From assembly GCF_000422405.1 (NCBI RefSeq), contig NZ_AULS01000005.1, positions 1 through 64,000 on the forward strand: 64,000 nt of DNA. Direction: 5' to 3'. The stretch comes from Microbacterium luticocti DSM 19459 (GTDB lineage Bacteria > Actinomycetota > Actinomycetes > Actinomycetales > Microbacteriaceae). This document shows positions 1 to 8,935 of the stretch, in pieces (positions within the stretch are counted from its first letter, which is position 1; each line of letters opens with the position of its first letter). The notes beneath the pieces are model-generated. The model saw only the letters and a program-made list of their open reading frames with translations, did no database searches and was not told where the DNA came from. Made by a program: the position numbers and the translations under genes.

Positions 1-283
1 CCTCGCGCAGGTGCCATCCGATCGTGAGTGGTCCCGCGTCCAGCCCCTCTGCCGTCAGCGACCGGCGCAACGCGATGACGCGTTCCCGAACCCGGTCGGT
101 GACCCGCTGCGGCGAGGACAGCGGTGCCCGGGACCGGGGTTCGACCGCGTCGATTCCACCTTCCCGGTAGCGGGCGAGGAGACGGTGGATATGGCGGCGC
201 GACATCTGGTAGGCGTCAGCGGCTTCGGTGACCGTCAGCTCCCGGGCAACGATCTTCAACACGACGACACGATGCTTCGACAT
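1..283 (-). mobile_element. IS481-type transposase, N-terminal part (cut by window edge)
   Basis: The minus strand reads from an ATG at 283 to the window edge without a stop (about 94 residues). It begins MSKHRVVVLKIVARELTVTE, followed by an AAxxYxxSRRHIHRLLARYR helix-turn-helix and an EPRSRAP linker. This is the usual N-terminus of IS481-family DDE transposases, which bind the element ends before the catalytic domain. The DDE domain would lie to the left of the window, so it cannot be said whether the element is intact. The gene points away from orn, and the likely IS end lies between them. Confidence 0.8.
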
Positions 284-291
284 GCCCCCGA

Positions 292-355
292 CTGTGACCT
301 ATGACCCGACTCACCAGCGACCCATCATCTGTGACCTATGTCGCGAACCCAGACA
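292..355. repeat. Probable terminal region of the IS481-type element
   Basis: Between the transposase start and orn there are two direct copies of CTGTGACCTATG, at 292-303 and 329-340. On the minus strand the outer end reads TGTCTGGGTTCGCGACATAG. IS481-family ends start with TGT, so I place the element boundary near 355. The repeated 12-mer may be a transposase-binding site (inference). The other end is outside the window. Confidence 0.6.
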
Positions 356-420
356 CTCCCGGGGGGGCTTTTCGGGTACGTCGGGCGCTCGCGCGCCGAG
401 GGGGTGTCCGGGTCCGTCAC

Positions 421-426
421 TAGGAT
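421..426 (+). promoter_or_regulatory. -10 element of orn (leaderless)
   Basis: TAGGAT ends 6 nt before the orn ATG at 433. No Shine-Dalgarno sequence fits between them, so transcription probably starts at or next to the ATG. No good -35 is visible. Confidence 0.55.
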
Positions 427-432
427 GAACGC

Positions 433-1059
433 ATGGTGGGATCATCCGAGAACGACCGGCTCGTCTGGATCGACTGCGAGATGACGGGCCTCGACCTCTC
501 GGTCGACGAACTCGTCGAGATCGCCGTGATCGTGACCGACTTCGACCTGCATCCGCTCGATGCGGGCCTGCAGCTGGTGATCCGTGCGGGCGAGGCCGCG
601 CTGGCCCACATGAACGACTTCGTCACCAAGATGCACACCCACTCGGGCCTGATCGATGAGATCCCGCACGGCATCCCCCTTGCCGAGGCCGAGGATCTCA
701 CCCTCGCCTACATCCGCCGGTTCGTGCCGGTGCAGGGCAAGGCGCCGTTGGCGGGCAACACCATCGGCACCGACCGGATGTTCCTGGCCAAGTACATGCC
801 ACAGGTGGACACCTGGCTGCACTACCGCAGCGTCGACGTGTCGAGCATCAAAGAACTCGCCCGACGCTGGTACCCGCGCGCGTACATCCACGCGCCGGCC
901 AAGGACGGCGGTCACCGGGCACTCGCCGACATCCGCGAATCCATCCGCGAACTCGCGTACTACCGCGACGCCGTGTTCGTGCCGACGCCGGGGCCGACCA
1001 GCGACGATGCGAAGGCCGTCGCGGCGGCCACCGTGTCGTCGTTCGCCCCGAAGGTGTGA
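433..1059 (+). CDS. orn: Oligoribonuclease
   Basis: 3'-to-5' exoribonuclease that degrades 2-5 nt RNAs to mononucleotides, the last step of mRNA decay (and of linear di-GMP breakdown in bacteria that use it). The 208-residue protein has the DEDDh catalytic set: D14 and E16 in WIDCEMTG, D114 in GTDRMFL, and H161 and D166 in HRALAD. Length is normal for the family, with a slightly extended C-terminus. The ATG at 433 follows a -10 box by 6 nt. tRNA-His lies 36 nt downstream on the same strand, a neighbourhood I recall from related actinobacteria. Confidence 0.97.
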   Translation: MVGSSENDRLVWIDCEMTGLDLSVDELVEIAVIVTDFDLHPLDAGLQLVIRAGEAALAHMNDFVTKMHTHSGLIDEIPHGIPLAEAEDLTLAYIRRFVPVQGKAPLAGNTIGTDRMFLAKYMPQVDTWLHYRSVDVSSIKELARRWYPRAYIHAPAKDGGHRALADIRESIRELAYYRDAVFVPTPGPTSDDAKAVAAATVSSFAPKV

Positions 1060-1095
1060 GAGAATCTTCTGGCTGCCTGCTTCGGTGGGCGCATG

Positions 1096-1171
1096 GTGGG
1101 TATAGCTCAGTTGGTAGAGCACCTGGTTGTGGTCCAGGGGGTCGCGGGTTCAAGTCCCGTTACTCACCCCA
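1096..1171 (+). tRNA. tRNA-His (GTG)
   Basis: A full cloverleaf can be folded. The acceptor GTGGGTA pairs with TACTCAC, the anticodon stem-loop is CCTGG-TTGTGGT-CCAGG with anticodon GTG, and the T arm contains GGTTCAA. The discriminator is C1168 and CCA is encoded at 1169-1171. G1095 just upstream can pair with C1168, the extra G-1 typical of tRNA-His. The DNA beyond the downstream terminator holds truncated genes, consistent with a tRNA-linked insertion hot spot. Confidence 0.96.
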
Positions 1172-1176
1172 GACAA

Positions 1177-1212
1177 CTTTGCCCCCGGTTTCGATCCGGG
1201 GCAAAGGTTTTT
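1177..1212 (+). terminator. Rho-independent terminator after tRNA-His
   Basis: CTTTGCCCCCGG and CCGGGGCAAAG form a stem of about 11 bp (one bulged C) around a TTTCGAT loop, followed by GGTTTTT. It lies directly behind the tRNA. Confidence 0.8.
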
Positions 1213-1281
1213 CGTGAGACGCCTGGTCGGGGTGGTTTCCCCCGGCGGCCCGCGATGGTGATGGATTCAACATCCAGCTGA

Positions 1282-1773
1282 CGGGCAGTCGCGCGCAAGC
1301 TTGCACCGTCCGCGATCGCGCTTCGGGCGGTCGCCACGGCGCCGCTCGCGACCGCCGGTCGCAACGGCAAGCCGATCATCAGTCATCCCCAGTGGCCGCT
1401 GATGGTGCAGGACGGACGCGAGCAAGACGTTCCCGACGCTCGGTTCATGGCCTCCGTTGCCCGCCGGGAAGAGAAGGGCTCCGACGTCAACGTCGCATCC
1501 CATCTCCTCATCGACGTGCTCACCGAGGTCGTGGCTGCCGCCGTCGTGATTTCCAACGACAGCGACCTGGCGTACCCCATTGCCTTCGCACGAGATCGAG
1601 TACCAGTCGGCCTCGTCAACCCCACCAGGGGCTATCGCGCGGGCAAGCTCGCCGGGAATCACACCGACGGCGTGGGCAACCACTGGTGGTACCAGATGCA
1701 ACCCTCCGACTGGTACGCACACCAGCTTCCGCCGACCATCGGCCCGCGCATCACCAAGCCCCCAGACTGGTAG
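1282..1773 (+). pseudogene. NYN (PIN-like) domain protein, 5'-truncated remnant
   Basis: An open frame of about 164 codons starts after an in-frame TGA at 1279-1281 and has no convincing start; the first ATG is 1402. It reads [13 protein letters not shown], then [15 protein letters not shown] and [12 protein letters not shown]. These match the second half of NYN-domain proteins, PIN-like nucleases whose acidic residues bind metal. The first half, with the first catalytic Asp, is missing, so the product is probably inactive. An internal start at 1402 would leave 123 residues. It lies just behind tRNA-His in a mosaic of other gene fragments. Confidence 0.6.
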
Positions 1774-1808
1774 TCGGCGCCGTGGCGCTGCTACACTGGA
1801 GACACACC

Positions 1809-1834
1809 ACCCGGCCCCTCTGGGGCCGGGTTTT
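1809..1834 (+). terminator. Rho-independent terminator
   Basis: CCCGGCCCC (1810-1818), loop TCT, GGGGCCGGG (1822-1830), then TTTT. A perfect 9-bp GC stem with a U tract, 36 nt behind the NYN remnant. Confidence 0.85.
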
Positions 1835-1913
1835 CTCGTCATAGCGCTTCTGCGGCTACTCACCTCGGTACATCTGAGTCACAAGCGGCGGCGTGACACA
1901 TGCGTCGCACCTG

Positions 1914-2020
1914 ATCCGGACACGAGCCAGAGTAAGCCTCGGAATGGTCAGCCCGAACGAGTTCGAGACTGCCGACTACGGGACCCTCGTCCGCGAGCCT
2001 CTCCCCACACAGAAGCGGCA
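1914..2020 (+). pseudogene. Possible IS3-family OrfB C-terminal fragment
   Basis: A short reading stretch gives RVSLGMVSPNEFETADY, which resembles the HSSLGxxSPxEFE tail that ends many IS3-type integrase-like transposases. Only about 35 residues are recognisable and nothing upstream continues the domain. The rest of 1835-2047 shows nothing else I can name. I treat this as a weak call: a relic if real. Confidence 0.3.
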
Positions 2021-2047
2021 GAGAACCTGCGGCGGTTCATCTTCAAC

Positions 2048-2350
2048 TCATGCGCTGGTCGAGGATGCTTCGACCAGGGCGCGGCGGATCGCCTTCCGAT
2101 CCACTCCCGTACTCTGCGCGATCGTCGGCATGGAGGCACTGCCCGGGTAGAGCTTCACGGACTCGGCCGCCTCACCGACTCCCAACTCCGGACGACGCCG
2201 TGACACCCGGTGGCGACTCAGGTGCGCCGACAGCGTGGCACCATGTGCGCTGTACCGCTCGACCGACTCGTTGACACCCGCTTCCGCGAGATAATCGTCC
2301 ACGAGACGATCGACCTCGGAGGTGGTGAGAAGAGTTTGAAGATCTTCCAT
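2048..2350 (-). CDS. Small double helix-turn-helix protein (recombinase-associated type)
   Basis: A 100-residue protein if started at the ATG at 2350 (MEDLQTLLTTSEVDRLV). It contains two HTH-like stretches: VNESVERYSAHGATLSAHLS near residue 27, and ASMPTIAQSTGVDRKAIRRALVEA at the C-terminus. I recall similar tandem HTH segments at the C-termini of serine recombinases or next to them in actinobacterial mobile elements. The frame is open upstream to 2491 and may be the scar of a longer gene. No catalytic recombinase domain is visible. It could act as a DNA-binding remnant or be non-functional. Confidence 0.45.
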   Translation of the reverse strand: MEDLQTLLTTSEVDRLVDDYLAEAGVNESVERYSAHGATLSAHLSRHRVSRRRPELGVGEAAESVKLYPGSASMPTIAQSTGVDRKAIRRALVEASSTSA

Positions 2351-2506
2351 CCTCAGCACCACGCCCCGAGAGTCCCGAATCGGGGCGGAGTCCCGCCGTT
2401 GAGGCACCCGGTAGACACCCCGCCTCCACAGGGTGACCAAGGTGTTTAGCCGTGGGGAGAAGTTGACGAACGTGCTATGAAGGGACCCCAAGTGAGGGAA
2501 CGGCCG

Positions 2507-2857
2507 ATGCTGCAGATGGATGCCACCAGCTTCGAGGCCCTCGTCGTCGACGAGTTGGACCGGCTGCCCGACGACATGGTGGACGGCCTGGACAATGTCG
2601 TGTTCGTCGTCGAGGACCGCCCCGAAGACGGCAGCCTCGACCTGTTCGGCCTCTACGACGGCTGGGCGTTGACGGAACGCGACCGCTACGGCGTCGGAGA
2701 GTTACCCGACCGCATCATCGTCTACCGCGAACCGCATCTGGCCGCCTGCGCCGACGAAGACGAACTGCGCGACGAAGTGCACACCACCCTTGTGCACGAG
2801 ATCGCGCACTTCTACGGCATCGACGACGACCGCCTGCACGAACTGGGGTGGGCATGA
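2507..2857 (+). CDS. Metallopeptidase family protein (minimal zincin type, DUF1025)
   Basis: A 116-residue protein with HEIAHFYGIDDDRLHELGW near its C-terminus: an HExxH zinc site followed by the conserved D..L..LGW of the zincin-like PF06262 family. The physiological substrate of these small proteins is not established. The ATG at 2507 is preferred over 2477 because GAGGGA at 2494-2499 sits 7 nt upstream. The stop overlaps the clpS start as ATGA. Coupling with clpS and DUF2017 hints at a role near Clp-dependent protein turnover (inference). Confidence 0.8.
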   Translation: MLQMDATSFEALVVDELDRLPDDMVDGLDNVVFVVEDRPEDGSLDLFGLYDGWALTERDRYGVGELPDRIIVYREPHLAACADEDELRDEVHTTLVHEIAHFYGIDDDRLHELGWA

Positions 2858-3153
2858 CCGCGCTCGCCGTGCCCGACACCCGCGAGGACGTCGACCTGCA
2901 CGACGCAGTCGATCCCGACCGGCCGTGGCAGACCGTGGTCTGGAACGACCCGGTCAACCTCATGAGCTACGTGGTGCGCGTGCTGCGCGAGTACTTCGGG
3001 TATTCGCAAGAGGTCGCCACCCGGCTCATGCTCGCCGTGCACCACGAAGGCCACGCGGTGGTCGCCACGGGGCCGCGAGAACAGATGGAGCTGCACGCAC
3101 AGGCCATGCACGACTACGGCCTGTGGGCCACGATCCGAAAGGCCCCGGCATGA
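2854..3153 (+). CDS. clpS: ATP-dependent Clp protease adaptor ClpS
   Basis: N-recognin adaptor that brings N-degron substrates to the Clp ATPase (ClpC/ClpA). The 99-residue product has the ClpS core: VVWNDPVNLMSYVV, the FGYSQEVATRLML helix and VHHEGHAVV, ending ARxM-type LHAQAMHDYG. The start ATG overlaps the stop of the upstream peptidase gene and its own stop overlaps the next start, so three proteins are translationally coupled. The acidic N-terminus is about 25 residues long. The clpP and clpX genes are about 24 kb away at 27226-29930; clpC is not in the window. Confidence 0.95.
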   Translation: MTALAVPDTREDVDLHDAVDPDRPWQTVVWNDPVNLMSYVVRVLREYFGYSQEVATRLMLAVHHEGHAVVATGPREQMELHAQAMHDYGLWATIRKAPA

Positions 3154-3650
3154 CCGCGCCGCGCACCGTCGTCCTCGAGATCACCGCGCTCGAGGCCGCA
3201 CACCTCGCCGACCTGGTGCGCCAGTTCCGCGATCTGTTGCACAGCAGCGAGGCGATGGATGCCACCACCCCGCGCGATCCCGCGGTGGCCCGGCTGGTAC
3301 CGGATGCGTACTCGGACGACCCCGAGGCATCCCGTCAGTTCCGCGACCTCACCGCAGCCGACCTGCTCGGTCGGCGTGATGAGGACGCGCAGGCGGTGCT
3401 GGCGGCCCTGCCGGACCATGACGCGCCCACCACCGAGGACGAGGCGCTGCAGACGCTGTCGATCGTGCTCGCACCCGACCGTCTCGACGCCTGGCTGCGC
3501 ACTCTGACCGCACTGCGGCTCGTGCTGGCCTCACGGCTGGGCATCCGCAGCGAGGCCGACCACGACGACGACGATCCGCGGTTCGGCATCTACGAATGGC
3601 TCGGGTACCGGCTGGAGGGCCTGGTGCAGGCCGCCGACGGCGCCCGGTAG
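3150..3650 (+). CDS. DUF2017 family protein
   Basis: A 166-residue, helix-rich, acidic protein with no signal peptide or membrane segment. The central ADLLGRRDEDAQAVLAAL and C-terminal YEWLGYRLEGLVQA segments match DUF2017, a family almost always found directly after clpS in actinobacteria. No function is established. Its ATG overlaps the clpS stop (ATGA), so it should be made in fixed ratio to ClpS. A role in adaptor-linked proteolysis is an inference from position only. Confidence 0.85.
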   Translation: MTAPRTVVLEITALEAAHLADLVRQFRDLLHSSEAMDATTPRDPAVARLVPDAYSDDPEASRQFRDLTAADLLGRRDEDAQAVLAALPDHDAPTTEDEALQTLSIVLAPDRLDAWLRTLTALRLVLASRLGIRSEADHDDDDPRFGIYEWLGYRLEGLVQAADGAR

Positions 3651-3698
3651 CCGGCCACGCGAACGCCCGCCGGGTCATCGGCGCAGCTGCGCAGCGAC

Positions 3699-3956
3699 TC
3701 AGCGGCTCAGCCTCAGGCAGTCCACGGCGTCGTCGATCGACCAGAACTCCCCGAGTTCGAGGAATCGGCGTGCCGCCGGCTGGTAGCGACGGGCCCGATA
3801 CCTCGTACCGTGCGGATCTGCGCGCGCGTCGACATGGCCGACGATGAGCCCGGCGGCGTCGAGCACCCGCCAGTGGTCGCAGCCGATCGGCACGAGACGC
3901 AGCGAGGCCTGCAAGCGCGGCCGCGTGCGCGGGGTGGGCGAGAGTGTGGTACGCAT
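3699..3956 (-). CDS. Hypothetical protein, 85 aa
   Basis: Small basic protein beginning MRTTLSPTPR, with GCDHWRVLDAAGLIVGHVDA in the middle and a C-terminal RRFLELGEFWSIDDAVDCL. I recognise no named domain. The start is well supported: AGGAGG lies about 7 nt upstream on the minus strand. The sequence pattern (short beta-strands, then a helix) resembles small stand-alone proteins common in Microbacteriaceae. It is convergent with the DUF2017 gene and divergent from ssb, leaving 228 bp at 3957-4184 for both promoters. Confidence 0.65.
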   Translation of the reverse strand: MRTTLSPTPRTRPRLQASLRLVPIGCDHWRVLDAAGLIVGHVDARADPHGTRYRARRYQPAARRFLELGEFWSIDDAVDCLRLSR

Positions 3957-4184
3957 GATGTCCTCCTGCTTCGAAGATAGATGCGACCTCCGACACTGCG
4001 CCGCCGCCTCCCCAACCGGCCGTGATCGGGCATTCCGGTCGATGTGTCCACAGATCGTGCGATCGGTCCCACGACGCGGGCGCGGGCGGGCACAGTGGGG
4101 AGTGCTCCGGTGCCCTGTCGGGCACGCGGGCACCGGAGCAGCCGGGGAAGGTCTCCGGCATCCCATGTCGGAAAGGACAGCGAG

Positions 4185-4733
4185 ATGAGCGACATGATCA
4201 CCATCACCGGCAACATCGCCACCGAACCGGAGCGACGTCTCACCGGCGGCGGCGTTCCCCTGACCACGTTCCGTGTGGCCAGCAGTCAGCGGTACTTCGA
4301 CCGCGACAAGAAGGAGTGGGTGGAATCCACCACCAACTGGTACCAGGTCTCCGTGTTCCGCACCCTCGGCGAGCACGCCGCCGCGTCGCTGCACAAGGGC
4401 GAGCGTGTCATCGTGACCGGCAAGCTCCGGCTGCGCGAGTGGCAGGCCGGCGAGAAGAAGGGCCTGAGCGTCGAGATCGACGCCGACGCGATCGGCCACG
4501 ACCTGCTCTGGGGGACCACCAGCTACACCCGAGCCGAGCGCACGCCGCAGTCGTGGCCGGTCCCGCAGACCTCGGATGCCACGGCCACCCCGACCGGCGA
4601 GGCACAGGCCTCGTCGTGGCCGACCTCGCAGCCGGTCAGCGACGACGGGTCGGCGTGGGCGCCTGCGCCCGGCACCGAGGCGGAACCGGCCGGTACCGAT
4701 CGGCAGGCCGACCTCGCCGATGCGCCGTTCTGA
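4185..4733 (+). CDS. ssb: Single-stranded DNA-binding protein
   Basis: Binds ssDNA during replication, repair and recombination. The 182-residue protein starts MSDMITITGNIATEPERRLT and has the OB-fold to about residue 110 (TNWYQVSVFRTLGEHAAASL, KGERVIVTGKLRLREW). A disordered Pro/Thr/Ser-rich tail follows, ending DLADAPF. The acidic tip ends in Pro-Phe like other SSBs but is less acidic than DDDIPF. There is no neighbouring rpsF/rpsR, so this is probably a stand-alone or secondary SSB (inference). GAAAGGA at 4171-4177 is the likely ribosome site. An imperfect GC hairpin follows the gene near 4743-4775. Confidence 0.9.
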   Translation: MSDMITITGNIATEPERRLTGGGVPLTTFRVASSQRYFDRDKKEWVESTTNWYQVSVFRTLGEHAAASLHKGERVIVTGKLRLREWQAGEKKGLSVEIDADAIGHDLLWGTTSYTRAERTPQSWPVPQTSDATATPTGEAQASSWPTSQPVSDDGSAWAPAPGTEAEPAGTDRQADLADAPF

Positions 4734-4815
4734 GAGCCACCCGCGCGCCCGCGCCCGAACGTGGGCGTGCGGGTGTGGCCGGCACCGGCGGACGTGCTCG
4801 GGCGGGGGTGCCGCC

Positions 4816-4821
4816 TAGACT
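4816..4821 (+). promoter_or_regulatory. -10 element (leaderless)
   Basis: TAGACT ends 6 nt before the ATG at 4828; there is no room for a Shine-Dalgarno sequence. Confidence 0.5.
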
Positions 4822-4827
4822 CGGGGC

Positions 4828-5349
4828 ATGCCCGGAACCCGTGTCGCGCCCCGACGCGTCGCCCGTCCGCGGGTGATCGCCGCGTCCACCGCCGCGTCCG
4901 TGCTCGCGCTCGCCCTCATGGTGACCGGGTGCTCGCCGACGACGCCGCACCCGACCGCTTCGACGTCGGGGCCCACCCACTCGGCGACCCCGCATCCCAC
5001 GCCGTCCGCGACGCCACGGCTTGTTCCGGACGGGACGGCGAAAGACAACCTTCCGTTGTTCCGCGCCGTCGTCGAGCACGTGTGGGCCGGCGCCGACAAG
5101 GTGAAGGGGCGTGCATATGTGGACGCGCTCGTGAAGGCGGGGTTCGACAAGAAGGCCATGCAGGTCACCGCAGACCTCTCCACGGTCGGCAACCCGGCCG
5201 AGAGCCTGCAGTTCTCGGTGCGATGGAAGGACGGTCAGTGCCTGGTCGGACAGGTCGGTCCTGACACCGGCACACCGGTCACCGCCGTGCTGCCGGGTCT
5301 TGCCGGCGGGGGATGCCTGCTCGGGAGGACACGGGTCATCGACTGGTGA
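4828..5349 (+). CDS. Putative lipoprotein
   Basis: 173 residues. After a basic N-terminus (RVAPRRVARPR) come a hydrophobic helix and the lipobox MVTGC at about residues 31-35, so the mature protein should be lipid-anchored on the outer face of the membrane. A Thr/Pro/Ser-rich spacer follows, then a small domain of about 100 residues (LFRAVVEHVWAGADKVKGRA, ESLQFSVRWKDGQCLVGQVG). I think this is the small DUF6993-type secreted domain of Microbacteriaceae, but the family name is uncertain and no function is known. The gene ends just before the tandem-repeat block. Confidence 0.7.
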   Translation: MPGTRVAPRRVARPRVIAASTAASVLALALMVTGCSPTTPHPTASTSGPTHSATPHPTPSATPRLVPDGTAKDNLPLFRAVVEHVWAGADKVKGRAYVDALVKAGFDKKAMQVTADLSTVGNPAESLQFSVRWKDGQCLVGQVGPDTGTPVTAVLPGLAGGGCLLGRTRVIDW

Positions 5350-5371
5350 CCGCGCCCCGCTCCGACCGGTG

Positions 5372-5542
5372 ACGACGACCGGCATCGACGACCTGTCACG
5401 ACGACCGGCATCGACGACCGGTGACGACGACCGGCATCGACGACCGGTGACACGACCGGCATCGACGACCGGTCACGACGACCGGCATCGGTGACCGGTG
5501 ACGACGACCGGCATCGACGACCGGTGACGACGACGATCGGTG
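5372..5542. repeat. Tandem array of 26-bp units
   Basis: Six units of about 26 bp, each built on ACGACGACCGGCATCG plus ACGACCGGTG or a close variant, followed by a 16-bp partial unit. Units 2, 3 and 6 are identical. Unit 4 has lost one base and units 1 and 5 carry substitutions. The period is not a multiple of three and no credible gene runs through it, so this is non-coding. It starts 22 nt after the lipoprotein stop. Confidence 0.9.
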
Positions 5543-5560
5543 AGGACGTCGCCGCACCCC

Positions 5561-5786
5561 GCCGTCGCCCCAGGCGGACCTCCTCCGGTCCGCACCCCCC
5601 GCCGCGGCCCTGCCGGGGCCGATGCGGCCGCTGCGCAGATCGCCCGGGCGGGTCTCCTCCGGTCCGCACCCCGCCGTCGCCCCAGGCGGGTCTCCTCCGG
5701 TCCGCACCCCGCGATCACCCCGGGCGGGTCTCCTCCGGTCCGTACCCCCCGCCGCGGCCCTGCCGGCGCCGATGCGGCCGCTGCGC
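5561..5786. repeat. Mosaic array of two 38-bp modules (A-B-A-A-A-B)
   Basis: Two different 38-bp modules alternate. Module A (core GGGTCTCCTCCGGTCCG) occurs at 5561-5598, 5637-5672 (36 bp), 5673-5710 and 5711-5748. Module B (core CTGCCGGGGCCGATGCGG) occurs at 5599-5636 and 5749-5786, the two copies differing at one base. With the 26-bp array it fills the 497-bp gap between the lipoprotein gene and ettA. No gene is credible here. Confidence 0.9.
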
Positions 5787-5796
5787 CGATGCCCGG

Positions 5797-5802
5797 TAGG
5801 CT
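5797..5802 (+). promoter_or_regulatory. -10 element of ettA
   Basis: TAGGCT immediately after the last repeat module. Transcription from here would give a 5' leader of about 40 nt containing GAAGGAG at 5827-5833. Confidence 0.45.
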
Positions 5803-5846
5803 GGGAGGCTGACCGACCAGGGCTCAGAAGGAGCGTGCGTATACCC

Positions 5847-7518
<1,672 letters not shown>

Positions 7519-7526
<8 letters not shown>

Positions 7527-8010
7527 GCCGCGCCGTCTGCACGTGCCCATCCCGCTGCGGTGGGGAGATCTCGACGCGTACAACCACGTCAACAACACGG
7601 CGATGCTCAAGCTGCTCGAAGAGGCGCGGGTGCGTGCGTTCTGGCAGCCGGAGCCGGGGGAGGACGCCCCCGACACCGCGGTGCTGAAAAGCGGCCCCGA
7701 CAGCGGCGTGCTCACCCTCATCGCCCGGCAAGAGATCGAGTACGTGGCACCGGTGCCCTACCAGCGGCATCCGCTCGACGTGCAGATGTGGTTCGGGTCG
7801 CTCGGCGGCTCGAGCATCGAGGTCTGTTACGAGGTGTGCTCGCCTCGCCAGACCGCCGGCGCCGCCGGTCAGCAGGTCTACGCGCGCTCGACGGCGGTGG
7901 TGGTGAAGGTGGATGCCACGACCGGCCGACCGCTGCGGCTGAGCGCCGCCGAACGGGACGCCTGGACGCCCTACCTGGGCGAGCCGATCGTGTACGCGCA
8001 CCGGCGCTGA
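7519..8010 (+). CDS. Acyl-CoA thioesterase, single hotdog (4HBT type)
   Basis: 163-residue protein with the 4-hydroxybenzoyl-CoA thioesterase-like signature LRWGDLDAYNHVNNTAMLKL: the Asp before the N-H-V-N-N turn is the usual catalytic acid. Such enzymes hydrolyse acyl-CoA thioesters to free acids; the substrate cannot be read from sequence. The GTG at 7519 overlaps the ettA stop by 8 nt, so it is probably co-transcribed. A second, unrelated-fold-arrangement thioesterase (TesB type) is encoded convergently just downstream, 12 nt away, giving two acyl-CoA hydrolases back to back. Confidence 0.88.
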
Positions 8011-8022
8011 CGTCGGCGGCGA

Positions 8023-8916
8023 TCAGCGCGGGTCGGGCACGCGCACCATGACCTCTTGCGCGACCGACGCCAGCAGCCGGCCGTCCCGCGCATAGATGCG
8101 GCCCTGGCCGAGGCCGCGGCCGGCGCGGGCACTGGGCGAGGATTGCACGTACAGCATCCACTCGTCGACCCGCCCGTCGCGGTGCCACCACATCGCGTGG
8201 TCGAGGCTGGCGACCTTCAGTCCGGGCGTGTTCCACGCGACGCCGTGTGCGCGCAGGATCGACTCCTGGATCGTCATGTCGGTCAGATACACCAGCGCCG
8301 CGCGGTGCACCGCCGGATCGTCGGGCAGGCGTCGGCGGGCACGCATCCACACCGCCTGGCACGGCGTCGCCGGCTCCTCGACCGACGTGTAGATCGGCGA
8401 GGGCACATGTCGCACGTCGACGGGACGCTCGGCGATCATCCGCCGGGTGTGCGGGTGGATGCCGGGCGCTTCGCCGTCATCGGAGGGCAGGTCCTCGGGG
8501 CCGGGTACGTCGTCGGGCATGGGTGCCTGGTGCTCGAGGCCTGCCGTCTCGTGCTCGAACGACGCGATCATCGAGAAGATCGGCACCCCGCCCTGGAAAC
8601 CCTGGGTGCGGCGGGTCGAGAACGACCGGCCATCGTGTATGCGGTCGACGGAATACGTGATCGGCTCACGGGCGTCGCCCGGTCGCAGGAAGTAGCCGTG
8701 CATCGAATGTGCCACCCGGTCGGGCTCGACCGTGCGCTGTGCGGCGACGATCGACTGGGCCAGCACCTGACCGCCGTACACCCGGCCGTGCGGCATCGGC
8801 TGTGAGACGCCCACGAAGATGTCCTCGGTGGTGCGCGCCCGCGAATCCGACAGGTCGAGCACCTCCAGCAGCGACGCGATCGGATCGGCGAGGTCGGCAG
8901 AGGCGGGGTCCGTCAC
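8023..8916 (-). CDS. tesB: Acyl-CoA thioesterase II (TesB type, double hotdog)
   Basis: 297-residue protein with two hotdog halves. The N-terminal half has GRVYGGQVLAQSIVAAQRTV, SMHGYFLRPGD and DGRSFSTRRTQGFQ. The C-terminal half has LDHAMWWHRDGRVDEWMLY and GRGLGQGRIYARDGRLLASV with the conserved Asp, Thr and Gln of TesB enzymes. It hydrolyses medium- and long-chain acyl-CoA. The start is the GTG at 8916, 7 nt after a TAAGCT -10 box on the minus strand. The divergent gene starts at 8936, only 19 bp away. Confidence 0.92.
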   Translation of the reverse strand: MTDPASADLADPIASLLEVLDLSDSRARTTEDIFVGVSQPMPHGRVYGGQVLAQSIVAAQRTVEPDRVAHSMHGYFLRPGDAREPITYSVDRIHDGRSFSTRRTQGFQGGVPIFSMIASFEHETAGLEHQAPMPDDVPGPEDLPSDDGEAPGIHPHTRRMIAERPVDVRHVPSPIYTSVEEPATPCQAVWMRARRRLPDDPAVHRAALVYLTDMTIQESILRAHGVAWNTPGLKVASLDHAMWWHRDGRVDEWMLYVQSSPSARAGRGLGQGRIYARDGRLLASVAQEVMVRVPDPR

Positions 8917-8922
8917 GTCGAC

Positions 8923-8929
8923 TAGCTTA
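8923..8929. promoter_or_regulatory. Overlapping divergent -10 elements
   Basis: Plus strand: TAGCTT at 8923-8928, 7 nt before the ATG at 8936. Minus strand: TAAGCT at 8929-8924, 7 nt before the GTG at 8916. The two boxes share five base pairs, so the two leaderless genes should compete for polymerase. Confidence 0.5.
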
Positions 8930-8935
8930 GAACCG

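Noticed and set aside
5372-5542. CRISPR array
   Set aside because: Units are contiguous tandem repeats with no unique spacers and no cas genes nearby.
5622-5846. N-terminal extension of EttA through the repeat array
   Set aside because: The extension would be encoded by 38-bp modules, lies upstream of the likely promoter, and the family starts at (M/V)AEYIY.
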